Source: an uncultured Oscillospiraceae bacterium | GTDB taxonomy: Bacteria; Bacillota; Clostridia; Oscillospirales; Ruminococcaceae | Assembly (NCBI GenBank): GCA_934446455.1 | Contig: CAKSEE010000023.1 | Span: 1 to 42,173 of the forward strand | Reading direction: 5' to 3' | Length of the DNA: 42,173 nucleotides | Shown here: positions 7,805 through 16,769 of the stretch, in pieces | How the letters are laid out: every line of letters starts with the position of its first letter | How positions within the stretch are numbered: the stretch's first letter is position 1 | The notes under the pieces: generated by a model | The model's input: the letters and a program-made list of their open reading frames with translations, nothing else | Told to the model about the DNA's origin: nothing | The model's database searches: none | Made by a program: the position numbers and the translations under genes

Positions 7805-9193
7805 TTACTTTCTAACGGCGAGCTTTATCATATCCGCCAGTTTTATGCGGCTGCCGTTGTGCAGGATTATAGCCTCGTACACCTTGCTTACAAGTATCGC
7901 CACAAGCACCACGAACGCCGCGAGGATCAGCACCGCGATAACGCCCTGAAGCGGCGATACCGTGCCGAGGATAAGCGCGCTCGGCAGCGCAAACGGGCTG
8001 CTTACGGGGAAGTAGTAGGAGAATATCTGCACGGGATTTGTCGTTGCAGCGCCGTTTTCAATGCTGTCAACATTGAATATTACGGGGAAGTACGCAAGGT
8101 ACACGCCTACAACGCCGAGCAGCGAATACGGCTGCATTGCCTGCTGCAGGTCCTCCATGCGGCTTATGCTTGCGCCGACAAGCGCCGCCAGCATAGAGTA
8201 GAACAAAAAGCCCAGTATGAATATCGCGAAGATGAGAAGGATATTGCCGAGCGTGAAGTGGCTGAAGCTGTTCGTTACAGCCTCCGCTATCTGCGCGTTT
8301 TCCGCAACCTGCTGAAGCGCAGGGTCGCTCATTATCGCGGAAACGTCGCCCGCAATGCCGAACGGCAGCGTTGCAAGGAGCGTTGTAATGCTGACGATTA
8401 TTATAAGCAGGAACTGCATAAGGCTCACCGTTCCCATTGCAAGCACCTTGCCGATTACCACCGCAAGCGGTCTTACGGAGGTGAGAAGCAGCTCCATTAC
8501 GCGGCTTGTCTTTTCCGTTGCAATGGACTGCGCCACGGTAGAGCCGTAGCAGAATATCAGCATGAACAGCACAAGCGACACCGCTATCGGCACAGTGTAG
8601 TTAATCGCGCTTTCAAATATGTTCCATTCGTCGCTGCCCGCCTGTATTTTAGAGGTCTGCACATAGCGCTGCGACATGGCGTAGCTCTCGGGGGTAACGC
8701 CCGCGTTCAGCATATTGCGGTACTCCACGCGCTCTGAGGCAAACGCTGTAAGCGCGTCCACAGCCATGCTGTCTGCCTCGGGAGAATAATATGTCTTTAC
8801 GCGGTAGCCCGCGGTTTCGCCGTTTACCTCGTCCGCAGAGATAAGCACCAGCGCTTCCTCGGCGGTGCTGCCGCTGAGCGCTTCTATAAGCTCGTCAAAG
8901 CTCTTGTCGGCGCTCTTAAGCGAAATCCCGCTCTCGGTGAACGCCGCCTTGTCCTCGGCGGTAAGAAGCCCGCTGTCGTCCATAAGGTATACCGCGGAAA
9001 ACGCCGCGGGAGAACCTGTAGTATCGGAATCTATGTCCTCCTCGCCGGAAATCAGCTTCGGGATTATGTTGAGTCCTCCCACAAGCAGCGCCACGATAAC
9101 GCATATAATGATTGTTCCGACGATAAACGACTTTGTTTTCATATGCTGAACAAGCGTAAAGGAAAACACCTTCTGCCAGCCCTTAGTTCTCAT
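7805..9193 (-). CDS. ABC-2 type transporter permease (NatB-like)
   Basis: The membrane half of an ABC exporter, about 462 residues. One N-terminal helix (near residues 20-42, SFIVGTIIICVIVALLVGG) is followed by a 150-residue extracytoplasmic domain and then about five helices in the C-terminal half, the layout of NatB/YhaP proteins (PF12698). Its substrate is not deducible; NatAB pairs have been linked to sodium export and to drug or peptide efflux. I start it at ATG 9193, inside the last 11 bases of the ATPase gene, with GGGTGGGTG upstream. A longer reading from TTG 9214 would add seven residues. The overlap implies translational coupling to the ATPase. Confidence 0.88.
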   Translation of the reverse strand: MRTKGWQKVFSFTLVQHMKTKSFIVGTIIICVIVALLVGGLNIIPKLISGEEDIDSDTTGSPAAFSAVYLMDDSGLLTAEDKAAFTESGISLKSADKSFDELIEALSGSTAEEALVLISADEVNGETAGYRVKTYYSPEADSMAVDALTAFASERVEYRNMLNAGVTPESYAMSQRYVQTSKIQAGSDEWNIFESAINYTVPIAVSLVLFMLIFCYGSTVAQSIATEKTSRVMELLLTSVRPLAVVIGKVLAMGTVSLMQFLLIIIVSITTLLATLPFGIAGDVSAIMSDPALQQVAENAQIAEAVTNSFSHFTLGNILLIFAIFILGFLFYSMLAALVGASISRMEDLQQAMQPYSLLGVVGVYLAYFPVIFNVDSIENGAATTNPVQIFSYYFPVSSPFALPSALILGTVSPLQGVIAVLILAAFVVLVAILVSKVYEAIILHNGSRIKLADMIKLAVRK

Positions 9194-10085
9194 CAGACTC
9201 ACCCACCCTTTCAATGAATATCTCGTTGAGCGACGGCTCGCGCAGCTCGTACTTGATAAGCGGCACGGAACCCTCCATTATCATTCTGAGCAGCGCATGA
9301 GCCTGCTCCTCGCTTTTTACGTTGAAGCTGGAGCCGTTGGGCGTTACCTCCGTAGGCGTAAGGCCGCACTGCGCCGCCATGGCGGAAATGTCCCCCTCGC
9401 ACTTTACGGTGAGCTTTACGCGCCCGTAGGACTTCTTTATCTCGTTAAGGTTGCCCTGAAGCACCGTCCTGCCCCTGTTGAGTATCACGATATCGCTGCA
9501 GAACTCCTCTATCGTAGCCATCTGATGAGAGGACATTATAATGTACTTATTCTTCTGCATCTCCTCGCGGATAACGCTCTTGAAAAGCTCCGCGTTGACG
9601 GGGTCAAGGCCGCTGAGCGGCTCGTCGAGGATAAGCAGCTGCGGGTCGGGAGCAAGCGCCGCTATAAGCTGTATCTTCTGCTGGTTGCCCTTTGAGAGCT
9701 GGTCTGCGTGCTTGTTGCGGTACTCGCTTACGTTAAGGCGGTCCATCCAGTAGGTTATCGCACGGTCCGCAGCCTCGCGCTTCATGCCCTTAAGCGTCGC
9801 GAAATACATCAGCTGGTCGATTATCCTTATCTTCGGGTAAAGCCCGCGCTCCTCCGCAAGGTAGCCTATAGGCTCGTTTGCCGCAAGAAACGGCTTGCCG
9901 TCACGCGTTACCTCGCCGCTGTCGCACGCCAGCATTCCAAGGATAATACGTATGGACGTTGTTTTGCCCGCGCCGTTTGTGCCAAGCAGCGCAAACACTC
10001 CGGGCTGCTTCATCTCAAAGCTCAGCCCGTCTACGGCTGTATATTCGCCGTACTTTTTAACTATGTTGTCAACTTTTAATGCCAT
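9183..10085 (-). CDS. ABC transporter ATP-binding protein (NatA-like)
   Basis: The nucleotide-binding half of the exporter, 300 residues. Walker A is GTNGAGKTT (near residue 35), the signature is LSKGNQQK, Walker B is LLILDEPLSGLDP, and the switch histidine lies in SSHQM. The last 80 residues form the accessory domain common in NatA/YhaQ ATPases. AGAGGAG lies 9 bases before the ATG. It is the first gene of a two-gene operon with a consensus promoter, and the permease start overlaps its stop. Confidence 0.93.
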   Translation of the reverse strand: MALKVDNIVKKYGEYTAVDGLSFEMKQPGVFALLGTNGAGKTTSIRIILGMLACDSGEVTRDGKPFLAANEPIGYLAEERGLYPKIRIIDQLMYFATLKGMKREAADRAITYWMDRLNVSEYRNKHADQLSKGNQQKIQLIAALAPDPQLLILDEPLSGLDPVNAELFKSVIREEMQKNKYIIMSSHQMATIEEFCSDIVILNRGRTVLQGNLNEIKKSYGRVKLTVKCEGDISAMAAQCGLTPTEVTPNGSSFNVKSEEQAHALLRMIMEGSVPLIKYELREPSLNEIFIERVGESDEN

Positions 10086-10127
10086 TCGGAATCACTCCTC
10101 TTATAACTGTTGATGTGTTATATATAC

Positions 10128-10156
10128 AGTATAATCTGTTTATATCGATTTGTCAA
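10128..10156 (-). promoter_or_regulatory. Promoter of the ABC exporter operon
   Basis: TTGACA (10151-10156), 17 bp, TATACT (10128-10133) on the minus strand. The -10 is embedded in an imperfect dyad, ACAG-ATTATA-CTGT, which could be an operator. Confidence 0.85.
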
Positions 10157-10225
10157 GGGGGTAGCGGAAATTTTTTTCAAATTTCAGATATTGCCCGCCA
10201 AAAGCCCGCGAGTCGCTGAAAAATC

Positions 10226-10254
10226 TTGACAATACGCAGTTCAGGGTGTACAAT
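10226..10254 (+). promoter_or_regulatory. Promoter of the SGNH hydrolase operon
   Basis: TTGACA (10226-10231), 17 bp, TACAAT (10249-10254), 24 bases before the start codon. AGGGAGG lies upstream of the ATG. Confidence 0.85.
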
Positions 10255-10277
10255 ATAATAAAAAGGGAGGATACTTT

Positions 10278-11030
10278 ATGAAAGACTTAAGCACGCTGAA
10301 TTTCGGCGTATCCGGCGACAGTATAACTCAGGGCGACCAGTGGAGCGCCCATGTTGCGCGCACGCTCGGCTTTGCAAGCCACCACAACACCGCCGTAGGC
10401 AGCTCGGTATGGTACAGGCGCACAGTTGAATGCGCAGGGCAGACCTTGACCACGCAGGACTACGGCTCGGAGGGCTTCGCGGGTATCTCGTGGGGCTGGG
10501 AGCCTACGGACGACCCCGCAGAAATGCAGATGCGCATGAATAACTGCGCCGTGGTACATATACAGCGCTTTATCGCCGAGGTGAAAAGCGGCAAGTTCCC
10601 CGTACCCGACGTGTTCGCGTTCGCCTACGGCACAAACGACCTTGACGGGCATTTCGGCAGCGCGGAGGAGGCGCTTGCCGCTCCCCCTGAAAGCGCGGAT
10701 ACCTTTACCACCGCGGGCGCAATGCGCCGGTGCATCGAGAGCATAATGCGCGAGTTCCCCGAGTGCCGCGTGTTTGTGCTTACCCCCATACAGGCGGCGG
10801 ACCCCGCGCACAACCTCAAGAACAAGCGCCTTATCGAGGTGATGCGTGCTATGTGTCAGGGTATGTCGGTGCAGGTGGTAGACTGCTTCGGCGGTTGCGG
10901 TATCTGCGAAAAGTTCGAGGTGATGGGCGGACAGGGGCGCTACCTGCGCGACGGGCTTCACCCCATGGAAAACGGGCAGGCGCTCGAGGGGGCGTTCGCC
11001 GCAAAGGAAATAAGGAATAACCTGTTCTGA
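10278..11030 (+). CDS. SGNH/GDSL-type hydrolase
   Basis: A 250-residue esterase-fold protein. Block I is GVSGDSITQG with the serine near residue 14, block III is YGTND, and block V is DGLHP with the catalytic Asp-His pair. There is no signal peptide, so it should be cytoplasmic. Substrates in this superfamily range from acyl esters to acetylated sugars and none can be assigned here. It is the first gene of an operon; its TGA overlaps the ATG of the next gene by one base (TGATG). Confident for the fold, not for the reaction. Confidence 0.85.
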   Translation: MKDLSTLNFGVSGDSITQGDQWSAHVARTLGFASHHNTAVGSSVWYRRTVECAGQTLTTQDYGSEGFAGISWGWEPTDDPAEMQMRMNNCAVVHIQRFIAEVKSGKFPVPDVFAFAYGTNDLDGHFGSAEEALAAPPESADTFTTAGAMRRCIESIMREFPECRVFVLTPIQAADPAHNLKNKRLIEVMRAMCQGMSVQVVDCFGGCGICEKFEVMGGQGRYLRDGLHPMENGQALEGAFAAKEIRNNLF

Positions 11031-11983
11031 TGTACGAGTTACCTGTAGAAATACGCGAGGAAACGCTGAGGCTTATTGAGGGCGAGCGCCCCGACGCGCT
11101 CTGCGGGGCTGCCGAACGCCTGTCCGAGCGCTACCGCGAGGGCGGCGGCACGGGCAGGCGCCTTGTCGGCGGAAAGCTCGATATTCTGGCATACGCCGCC
11201 GCGAGAATGCCCGCGACATACGCCGCAGTAAGCCGCGCGCTCGCGCTTTCGCTTGAGTGCTGCGAGCTTTTCCCCGAAACCGTGCTTGACGCGGGCGCGG
11301 GTACGGGCGCCGCCGCCGCCGCGGCATACGCGCTCACGGACTGCGCCGACATCATCTGCGTTGAGCGCGAACAGAGCATGATAGACGCAGGACGGCGGCT
11401 TCTTGAAGCGGGCGGCATAAACGCGCGCTGGATACGCGCCGACCTTGCGGACGGACTGCCGCAGAGCGCCGAGCTCGTGCTGTCGTCCTACTGTCTTAAC
11501 GAAATGACCCCCGCTTCCCGCAAAACGGCGGTAGAGCGGCTGTGGAACGCCGCGCAGAAGGCGCTGCTTATAATAGAACCAGGCACGCCCGCAGGCTTTG
11601 CGCAGCTAAAGGCGGCGCGTGAGCAGCTTTCAGCGCTCGGTGCGAGGATAGCAGCCCCCTGCCCCGCCGTGGAATGCCCACTGCCCGCCGACGACTGGTG
11701 TCATTTTACGGTAAGAGTACCGCGCACGCGGCTGCACAAGCAGCTTAAGGGCGGCAGCGCGCCTTACGAGGACGAAAAGTTCTGCTTTATAACGGCGCTG
11801 CGCGCGGACGTTTCGCCATGCGCCGCGAGAGTGCTGCGCCACCCGCGCATAGAAAGCGGGCGGATAACGCTTTCGCTCTGCACCCCCGAGGGCATTCGGG
11901 AGCGCACGGTAACGCGCAGCAGCCCGCTTTTCAAAGCCGCGCGCAAGGCGGATTGCGGCGACGCGATGCCAAAAGGCGAATAA
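11030..11983 (+). CDS. Rsm22-like small-subunit ribosomal methyltransferase family protein
   Basis: A 317-residue SAM-dependent methyltransferase resembling the Rsm22 family (PF09243). The SAM-binding glycine loop is VLDAGAGTGAAA (residues ~86-97), followed by VEREQSM and the motif SSYCLNEM. A cysteine cluster, PCPAVECPLPADDWCHF, matches the metal or Fe-S site of this family. The C-terminus (residues 260-317) is a small beta domain. Rsm22 proteins are tied to small-subunit assembly, but the bacterial members are poorly studied. The start overlaps the stop of the SGNH gene, giving coupling. Codon composition is very GC-rich. Confidence 0.8.
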   Translation: MYELPVEIREETLRLIEGERPDALCGAAERLSERYREGGGTGRRLVGGKLDILAYAAARMPATYAAVSRALALSLECCELFPETVLDAGAGTGAAAAAAYALTDCADIICVEREQSMIDAGRRLLEAGGINARWIRADLADGLPQSAELVLSSYCLNEMTPASRKTAVERLWNAAQKALLIIEPGTPAGFAQLKAAREQLSALGARIAAPCPAVECPLPADDWCHFTVRVPRTRLHKQLKGGSAPYEDEKFCFITALRADVSPCAARVLRHPRIESGRITLSLCTPEGIRERTVTRSSPLFKAARKADCGDAMPKGE

Positions 11984-12008
11984 TGCGCCCGAATTACCGC
12001 GTTCGGCA

Positions 12009-12038
12009 TTGACACGGGCGGGGTAAATATGGTACAAT
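12009..12038 (+). promoter_or_regulatory. Promoter of the GH13/repeat-protein operon
   Basis: TTGACA (12009-12014), 18 bp, TACAAT (12033-12038). The leader of about 70 nt contains a small CGTGC/GCACG hairpin and ends in AAGGAG. Confidence 0.75.
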
Positions 12039-12112
12039 AATATATAATAAGGCATTTGCCATAACGTTTGGTCCGTGCGCTTTGCGGCACGCGGCAGTAA
12101 GGAGATTAAGAA

Positions 12113-13999
12113 ATGTCAACGCCTTTGTTTGACTGTTTTGACACTAACTACAAGCACCCATTCGGCGCGCTGCGGCGCGGTCAGCCGAGTATGTTCAACG
12201 TGCGCGTTCCAAAGGAAATGCGGCTTCAGGGGCTTACTCTGGTAATGTTCCGCCCGGGCTTCAAGGAGCGGTTCATAGACCTTATCATTCAGGACGAAAG
12301 CGGCGACACCGACACGTATTCCTGCGTGTTCACGCCCAACAACACGGGCGTTCACCACTACTACTTCACCTGCGTGCTTGACGGCAGGCGCCGCTATATC
12401 AAGCGCCGCGGCGCAAGCGAGGGCGTTTTCGAAGGCGAGGACCTGTTTCAGCTGACGGTTTTTGACGAGAACCTTTACACCCCCGACTTTATTCGAGGCG
12501 GTATCATGTATCAGATATTCCCCGACCGCTTCTGCAAGAGCGGGGCAGAACACGAGGGCGTCCCCGCGGACAGAAAGCTGCGCGAGGACTGGTACGGCAC
12601 GCCCGAATACAAGCCCGACAACAAGGGCGTTGTGCGCAATAACGACTATTTCGGCGGCGACCTGCGCGGCATTATCGAAAAGCTGCCCTACATAAAGGAA
12701 ATAGGCGCCACCATAATATACTTGAACCCCATATTCGAGGCGCACGAAAACCACCGCTACAATACCGCCAATTACGAGAAGATAGACCCGCTGCTCGGCA
12801 CGGAGGAGGACTTCCGCGAGCTGTGCGCAAAGGCAAAGGATATGGGCATTGACATCATTCTCGACGGCGTTTTCTCGCACACGGGCGCGGATTCCGTATA
12901 CTTCAACAAGTTCGGCAGATACGGCGAGCACACGGGCGCTTACCGCGACAAGAACTCCCCCTACTATCCGTGGTACAGCTTTACGGGCTATCCCGACAAG
13001 TACGACAGCTGGTGGGGCATTACAACGCTTCCCAACGTAAACGAGAACAACAAGGACTACACCGAGTACGTCTGCGGCGACGGCGGCATTCTGCAAAAGT
13101 GGATAGACGCGGGCGCGCGCGGCTGGCGACTTGACGTTGCAGACGAGCTGCCCGACGAGTTCCTTGACAACCTTAACAAAGCAGTCAAGAAAATGGGCGG
13201 CGACAAGATAATTTACGGCGAGGTCTGGGAGGACGCCTCCAACAAGGAGAGCTACGGCGTGCGCCGCCGCTACCTTATAGGCGGGCAGCTTGACAGCGTT
13301 ATGAACTACCCGTTCAAGGAAGCGATACTCAACTACATCAAATACGCGGACGGCAGCGCGTTCAGAAACAGCATTCTGACTATACTCGACCACTACCCGA
13401 AGCCCGCTATAGATATGCTGATGAACTTCCTGTCCACCCACGACACCGAGCGCGCGCTCACACGGCTGGGCGGCGAGGAGGTAGGCTGGCACGACAAGGA
13501 CTGGCAGAGCGAGCGTATGCTCGACCCCGCGCAGTACCTTTACGGCGTTTCGCTGCTCAAGTGCGCCATGGTGCTTCAGTTCTTCCTGCCGGGCATTCCG
13601 TCGGTATACTACGGCGACGAGGCGGGCATGGAGGGCTACCGCGACCCGTTCAACCGCCGCTGCTACCCGTGGGGCAGGGAAAATCTCGAGCTTATCGAGT
13701 TCACAAAGCAGCTTTCGCTCGTCCGCAAGGGAACGCGCGCGTTCAGGCAGGGCGAAATGCGCTTTATCGAGGTTGACGACAACGTGTGCGTATTCGCGCG
13801 GTACGACCGCATTTCGCGCGAGGCTGCGATAATCTACCTTAACAAGTCCACAAAGGGCCACACCTTTGAAATACAAAACGACATGACGGATATGTTCTAC
13901 GATTTTACGCCCGCGTTCGACCGCTACAACAGGGGCATTGCGGACGGGAAGATAACAGTATCCCCGTTTGATTACGCCGTCGTTTACTGCAAGGTATGA
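12113..13999 (+). CDS. Glycoside hydrolase family 13 enzyme (neopullulanase/cyclomaltodextrinase type)
   Basis: An intracellular alpha-glucan hydrolase of 628 residues without a signal peptide. Residues 1-125 form a beta-rich N-terminal domain like those of neopullulanases. The TIM barrel begins near GIMYQIFPDRF. The conserved regions are present: DGVFSHTG (I), GWRLDVADE with nucleophile D341 (II), GEVWED with acid E370 (III) and FLSTHD with H443/D444 (IV). A C-terminal beta domain ends the protein. It should open or trim maltodextrins, branched dextrins or cyclodextrins after uptake. AAGGAG precedes the start. The two secreted repeat proteins follow with 31- and 22-base gaps, so it heads that operon. 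Confidence 0.93.
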   Translation: MSTPLFDCFDTNYKHPFGALRRGQPSMFNVRVPKEMRLQGLTLVMFRPGFKERFIDLIIQDESGDTDTYSCVFTPNNTGVHHYYFTCVLDGRRRYIKRRGASEGVFEGEDLFQLTVFDENLYTPDFIRGGIMYQIFPDRFCKSGAEHEGVPADRKLREDWYGTPEYKPDNKGVVRNNDYFGGDLRGIIEKLPYIKEIGATIIYLNPIFEAHENHRYNTANYEKIDPLLGTEEDFRELCAKAKDMGIDIILDGVFSHTGADSVYFNKFGRYGEHTGAYRDKNSPYYPWYSFTGYPDKYDSWWGITTLPNVNENNKDYTEYVCGDGGILQKWIDAGARGWRLDVADELPDEFLDNLNKAVKKMGGDKIIYGEVWEDASNKESYGVRRRYLIGGQLDSVMNYPFKEAILNYIKYADGSAFRNSILTILDHYPKPAIDMLMNFLSTHDTERALTRLGGEEVGWHDKDWQSERMLDPAQYLYGVSLLKCAMVLQFFLPGIPSVYYGDEAGMEGYRDPFNRRCYPWGRENLELIEFTKQLSLVRKGTRAFRQGEMRFIEVDDNVCVFARYDRISREAAIIYLNKSTKGHTFEIQNDMTDMFYDFTPAFDRYNRGIADGKITVSPFDYAVVYCKV

Positions 14000-14030
14000 C
14001 CCAAAATAACACCAAAGGGAGGAACTCACC

Positions 14031-15050
14031 ATGTTCAAGAAAATCTCGGCACTTATTCTCAGCAGCGTACTTCTGGCAGGCATGACAACAGCGTTCGCGG
14101 AAGAACCCGCGCCCATTCAGACCGCACAGGTCATGCGCGAATACGCGGCAAAGGCTTCGGAGTGGAACGGCAAAACCGCGCTTAAGTCGGGCAAGTCCTA
14201 CGTTGTTACAAAGAACCTTACAATATCCAAGGACGTTACCGTTCCCAAGGGCGCAAAGCTCACGATAAAGAACGGCGCGAAGCTCTCCGTAGGCGCTAAG
14301 GGTTCGCTTACGATAAACGGCACGGTAACGGTGGGCAAGGGTTCTACCCTTGCGGTAAGCGGCGCGCTTACGCAGGCAAAGGGCAAAAAGCTCGTTGTTT
14401 CGGGTACGGTAAAGCTCGGCAAAAAGTCCGCGCTTACGCTTAACGGCAGCGTTACGCTCAAAAAGGGCGGCGTTATCTCGGGCGAGCCGAAAACGCTCAA
14501 CCTCGGCAAGAACGCTAAGTTCGCAATAAACGGCAAGCTCACCTCGCAGAAGCTGCTTAAGGCTTACGACAGCGCGGCTATCATGCAGCTTTTGGAGAGT
14601 CTGGAGAAAAAGGTATTCATTGACGGCAAGGGTTACGACGCTTATGTAGAGTCTTACCCCGCGGGCGTTATTGCGGCAATGGAGGAGGAATACGCAAAGC
14701 AGTTGGAGGAGCTTGAGGAGGAATTCGGCTATTCCGACGACGTTTCCTTTGAGGAAGCGATAAACAGCATTACCTCTTACATCGTTACCATGGTCGAGTA
14801 CCAGTACGGTGGCGATATCACGGGCGTAAACATGGGCGACCTTACCATAACCTACATGGACGTATCCGAGCTGCCCGAGAGCGTATACGCGCCCCTCTAC
14901 GGCACTATCGAGCGCGCGGCTGACGTGTCCGCAAAATACACCCTGACCATAGGCGACAAGACCACCGACCCGTCTGACATGGGCGGCATAATGGTATACA
15001 GCGGCGGCAGATGGTATCTGTACGCCGAGCAGGATATGAACGCAATCTGA
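14031..15050 (+). CDS. Secreted beta-repeat protein, paralogue A
   Basis: Not a recognised family. The 339-residue protein has a signal peptide (residues 1-23, cleavage after TTAFA). A conserved head follows, EWNGKTALKSGKSYVVTKNL (~44-63). Then comes a run of short repeats of the form KGxLTINGxVTVGKGS through about residue 165, rich in Lys, Gly, Thr, Val and Leu. This pattern suggests a single-stranded beta-helix or solenoid (inference). The C-terminal 165 residues are acidic and helical (LEELEEEFGYSDD), then beta. GGGAGG lies 8 bases upstream. The next gene is a paralogue and a third copy lies at 16770-17822. It may be a surface or matrix protein. Confidence 0.85.
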   Translation: MFKKISALILSSVLLAGMTTAFAEEPAPIQTAQVMREYAAKASEWNGKTALKSGKSYVVTKNLTISKDVTVPKGAKLTIKNGAKLSVGAKGSLTINGTVTVGKGSTLAVSGALTQAKGKKLVVSGTVKLGKKSALTLNGSVTLKKGGVISGEPKTLNLGKNAKFAINGKLTSQKLLKAYDSAAIMQLLESLEKKVFIDGKGYDAYVESYPAGVIAAMEEEYAKQLEELEEEFGYSDDVSFEEAINSITSYIVTMVEYQYGGDITGVNMGDLTITYMDVSELPESVYAPLYGTIERAADVSAKYTLTIGDKTTDPSDMGGIMVYSGGRWYLYAEQDMNAI

Positions 15051-15072
15051 CTCATAAAGGAAAGGGCAGACA

Positions 15073-16038
15073 ATGTTTAAGAAAATTACCGCGCTGCTGC
15101 TTAGCGGCGCACTTATGGCAGGCATGACAACGGCGCTTGCGGAATCCCCCGCGCCCGTACAGACCGCGCAGGTCGTGCGCGAATACGCCGCAAAGGCTGT
15201 GGAATGGAACGGCAAGACCGCTATGAAGGCGGGCAAGTCCTATGTTGTTTCAAAGAATCTTACCATCTCCAAAAAGGTGACCCTGCCCAAGGGTGCAGCG
15301 CTTACCGTTAAAAACGGCGCAAAGCTCACCATAGGCGCAAAGGGTACGCTTAACGTAAAGGGAACGCTTACCGTGAAAAGCGGCGCTGCACTCGCAGTAA
15401 GCGGCAAGTTCTACGAGTACAAGACGGGCAAGCTTACCGTTTCGGGTACGGCGAGCCTCGGCAAAAAGTCGAACGTCACGATTAACGGCAAGCTTACGGT
15501 AGGCTCAACGGGCGTTATTAAGGGAACGCCCAGAGCGCTCACCCTCGCACGGGTCGCAGCGACCTCGATAAAGGGCAGGAACACCTGCGCAAAGCTCGCC
15601 GCAGCCATTGAGAACAACGCGATAAACGCGCTTCTCACGGATTTCTTCACGCTTTCGCTTGTGGACGGGGATTTTTACGGCGCGGTAAAGCGCGCGTACC
15701 CCGCAAGCTACGTTGAGTTCCTCGACGGCCTTTTCAGGGAGGAAGGGCTGTCGCTCAGGGAATATTGCACGAAGTACGGCGAGGCGCTCAAGCAGCAGTA
15801 CGCGGACGAAGGGTTTGACCTTACCTCTGTTACAGAGGTTTCCGTGAAGATAAACAAAACCACGACCATAAGCAGCGCAAAGCTTAAGAATTACGCGGCG
15901 CTGCTGAGCGGCGCAACGCCCGACAAGGGTTACGCCGTAAACATGACGCTTACTGCAAAAACAGCGAACGGCACAAAGACCGACACCTCGGACGTTACCT
16001 GCGTTATGGCTGACGGCGAGTGGTATCTTATAGGCTGA
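15073..16038 (+). CDS. Secreted beta-repeat protein, paralogue B
   Basis: A 321-residue tandem paralogue of the preceding gene. The signal peptide (MFKKITALLLSGALMAGMTT) and the head EWNGKTAMKAGKSYVVSKNL are nearly identical. The Lys/Gly/Thr repeat block (GAKLTIGAKGTLNVKGTLTV) covers about residues 65-165. The C-terminal domain differs in sequence from paralogue A, except for the closing pattern of a DTSD stretch followed by WYL. No cysteines occur in the mature repeat region. AAAGG precedes the ATG after a 22-base gap. A strong terminator follows. Confidence 0.85.
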   Translation: MFKKITALLLSGALMAGMTTALAESPAPVQTAQVVREYAAKAVEWNGKTAMKAGKSYVVSKNLTISKKVTLPKGAALTVKNGAKLTIGAKGTLNVKGTLTVKSGAALAVSGKFYEYKTGKLTVSGTASLGKKSNVTINGKLTVGSTGVIKGTPRALTLARVAATSIKGRNTCAKLAAAIENNAINALLTDFFTLSLVDGDFYGAVKRAYPASYVEFLDGLFREEGLSLREYCTKYGEALKQQYADEGFDLTSVTEVSVKINKTTTISSAKLKNYAALLSGATPDKGYAVNMTLTAKTANGTKTDTSDVTCVMADGEWYLIG

Positions 16039-16047
16039 TACAAGTTA

Positions 16048-16078
16048 CTGCCGCGCTGAACTGCGCGGCAGTTTTTTT
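16048..16078 (+). terminator. Terminator after paralogue B
   Basis: A perfect stem CTGCCGCGC/GCGCGGCAG (16048-16056 with 16063-16071) and seven Ts. It ends only 12 bases before the start codon of the next gene. Confidence 0.92.
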
Positions 16079-16090
16079 GAGGAGTGCATT

Positions 16091-16720
16091 TTGGACATAA
16101 TTCTTATCGAAACGGCGGGGCTTGGATTCGCTGAAGTAAGCGGCTTTCTCCCGTGCGTTACAAAGCCGCGCCGCGAAAGCATTCTGCGCAAAAAAAACGA
16201 GGGCGACAAGGTGAACGCGCTGCTTGCGGAGCTTCTCGTGCTGTCCGAGATACGCCGCAGGGGCGGCGCGCGCGGGTTTCGGCAGCGGGTGGAGTTCGAG
16301 CGCGGACCGTTCGGTAAGCCCTATGTAAAGGGCGGCGGGCTGTGGTTCTCGCTGTCGCACACTAAGGGCGCGGTATGCGCGGCGTTCTCCGCACAGGGCG
16401 AGGTAGGCGCGGACATCGAGCCGCGCACGCGCCGCATAGGCGAGGGGCTGTACGCGCGCGTTCTGTCCGAAAGCGAGCGCGCGCAGGTGCGCACCGCAGA
16501 GGACTTCCTGCGCGTGTGGGTGCGCAAGGAAGCGTTCCTAAAGCGCCTTGGCGTGGGCATAACCCGCGACCTGCGCGGCGTTGACACGGCGGTTATGCCC
16601 GACACCGCCGTGCTTGAAAAAAACGGCTTTTTCATCGGCGCGAGCGGCGAGGGCGCGCAGACGGCGTGCATAACCGTCATGCCTGCGGACGAGCTTCTCA
16701 TGCGGTATGTGAAACGATAA
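16091..16720 (+). CDS. 4'-phosphopantetheinyl transferase (Sfp type)
   Basis: Transfers phosphopantetheine from CoA to carrier-protein serines. The 209-residue protein carries the Sfp signatures GADIEPR (metal-binding Asp and Glu) and WVRKEAFLK, plus the substrate region LWFSLSHTKGAV. The start is TTG 16091 with AGGAG 6 bases before it. The strong terminator at 16048-16078 separates it from the upstream operon, and I see no promoter between them, so expression probably depends on readthrough or an unseen internal promoter. No polyketide or peptide synthetase lies in the window, so the target could be the fatty-acid carrier protein or a locus elsewhere. Confidence 0.9.
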   Translation: MDIILIETAGLGFAEVSGFLPCVTKPRRESILRKKNEGDKVNALLAELLVLSEIRRRGGARGFRQRVEFERGPFGKPYVKGGGLWFSLSHTKGAVCAAFSAQGEVGADIEPRTRRIGEGLYARVLSESERAQVRTAEDFLRVWVRKEAFLKRLGVGITRDLRGVDTAVMPDTAVLEKNGFFIGASGEGAQTACITVMPADELLMRYVKR

Positions 16721-16721
16721 C

Positions 16722-16756
16722 AAAAGCGGCGCCCGTGCAGAGCGCCGCTTTATATG
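16722..16756. terminator. Bidirectional terminator between convergent genes
   Basis: A perfect AAAGCGGCGC/GCGCCGCTTT stem (16723-16732 with 16742-16751) lies between two converging stop codons and serves both strands. Confidence 0.85.
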
Positions 16757-16769
16757 TTTCAGAGAAAGC

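Noticed and set aside
12116..14116. 666-codon open frame opposite the GH13 gene
   Set aside because: It is the complement of a clear GH13 enzyme with all catalytic regions. Long antisense frames arise from the strong GC3 bias and this one has no family motif.
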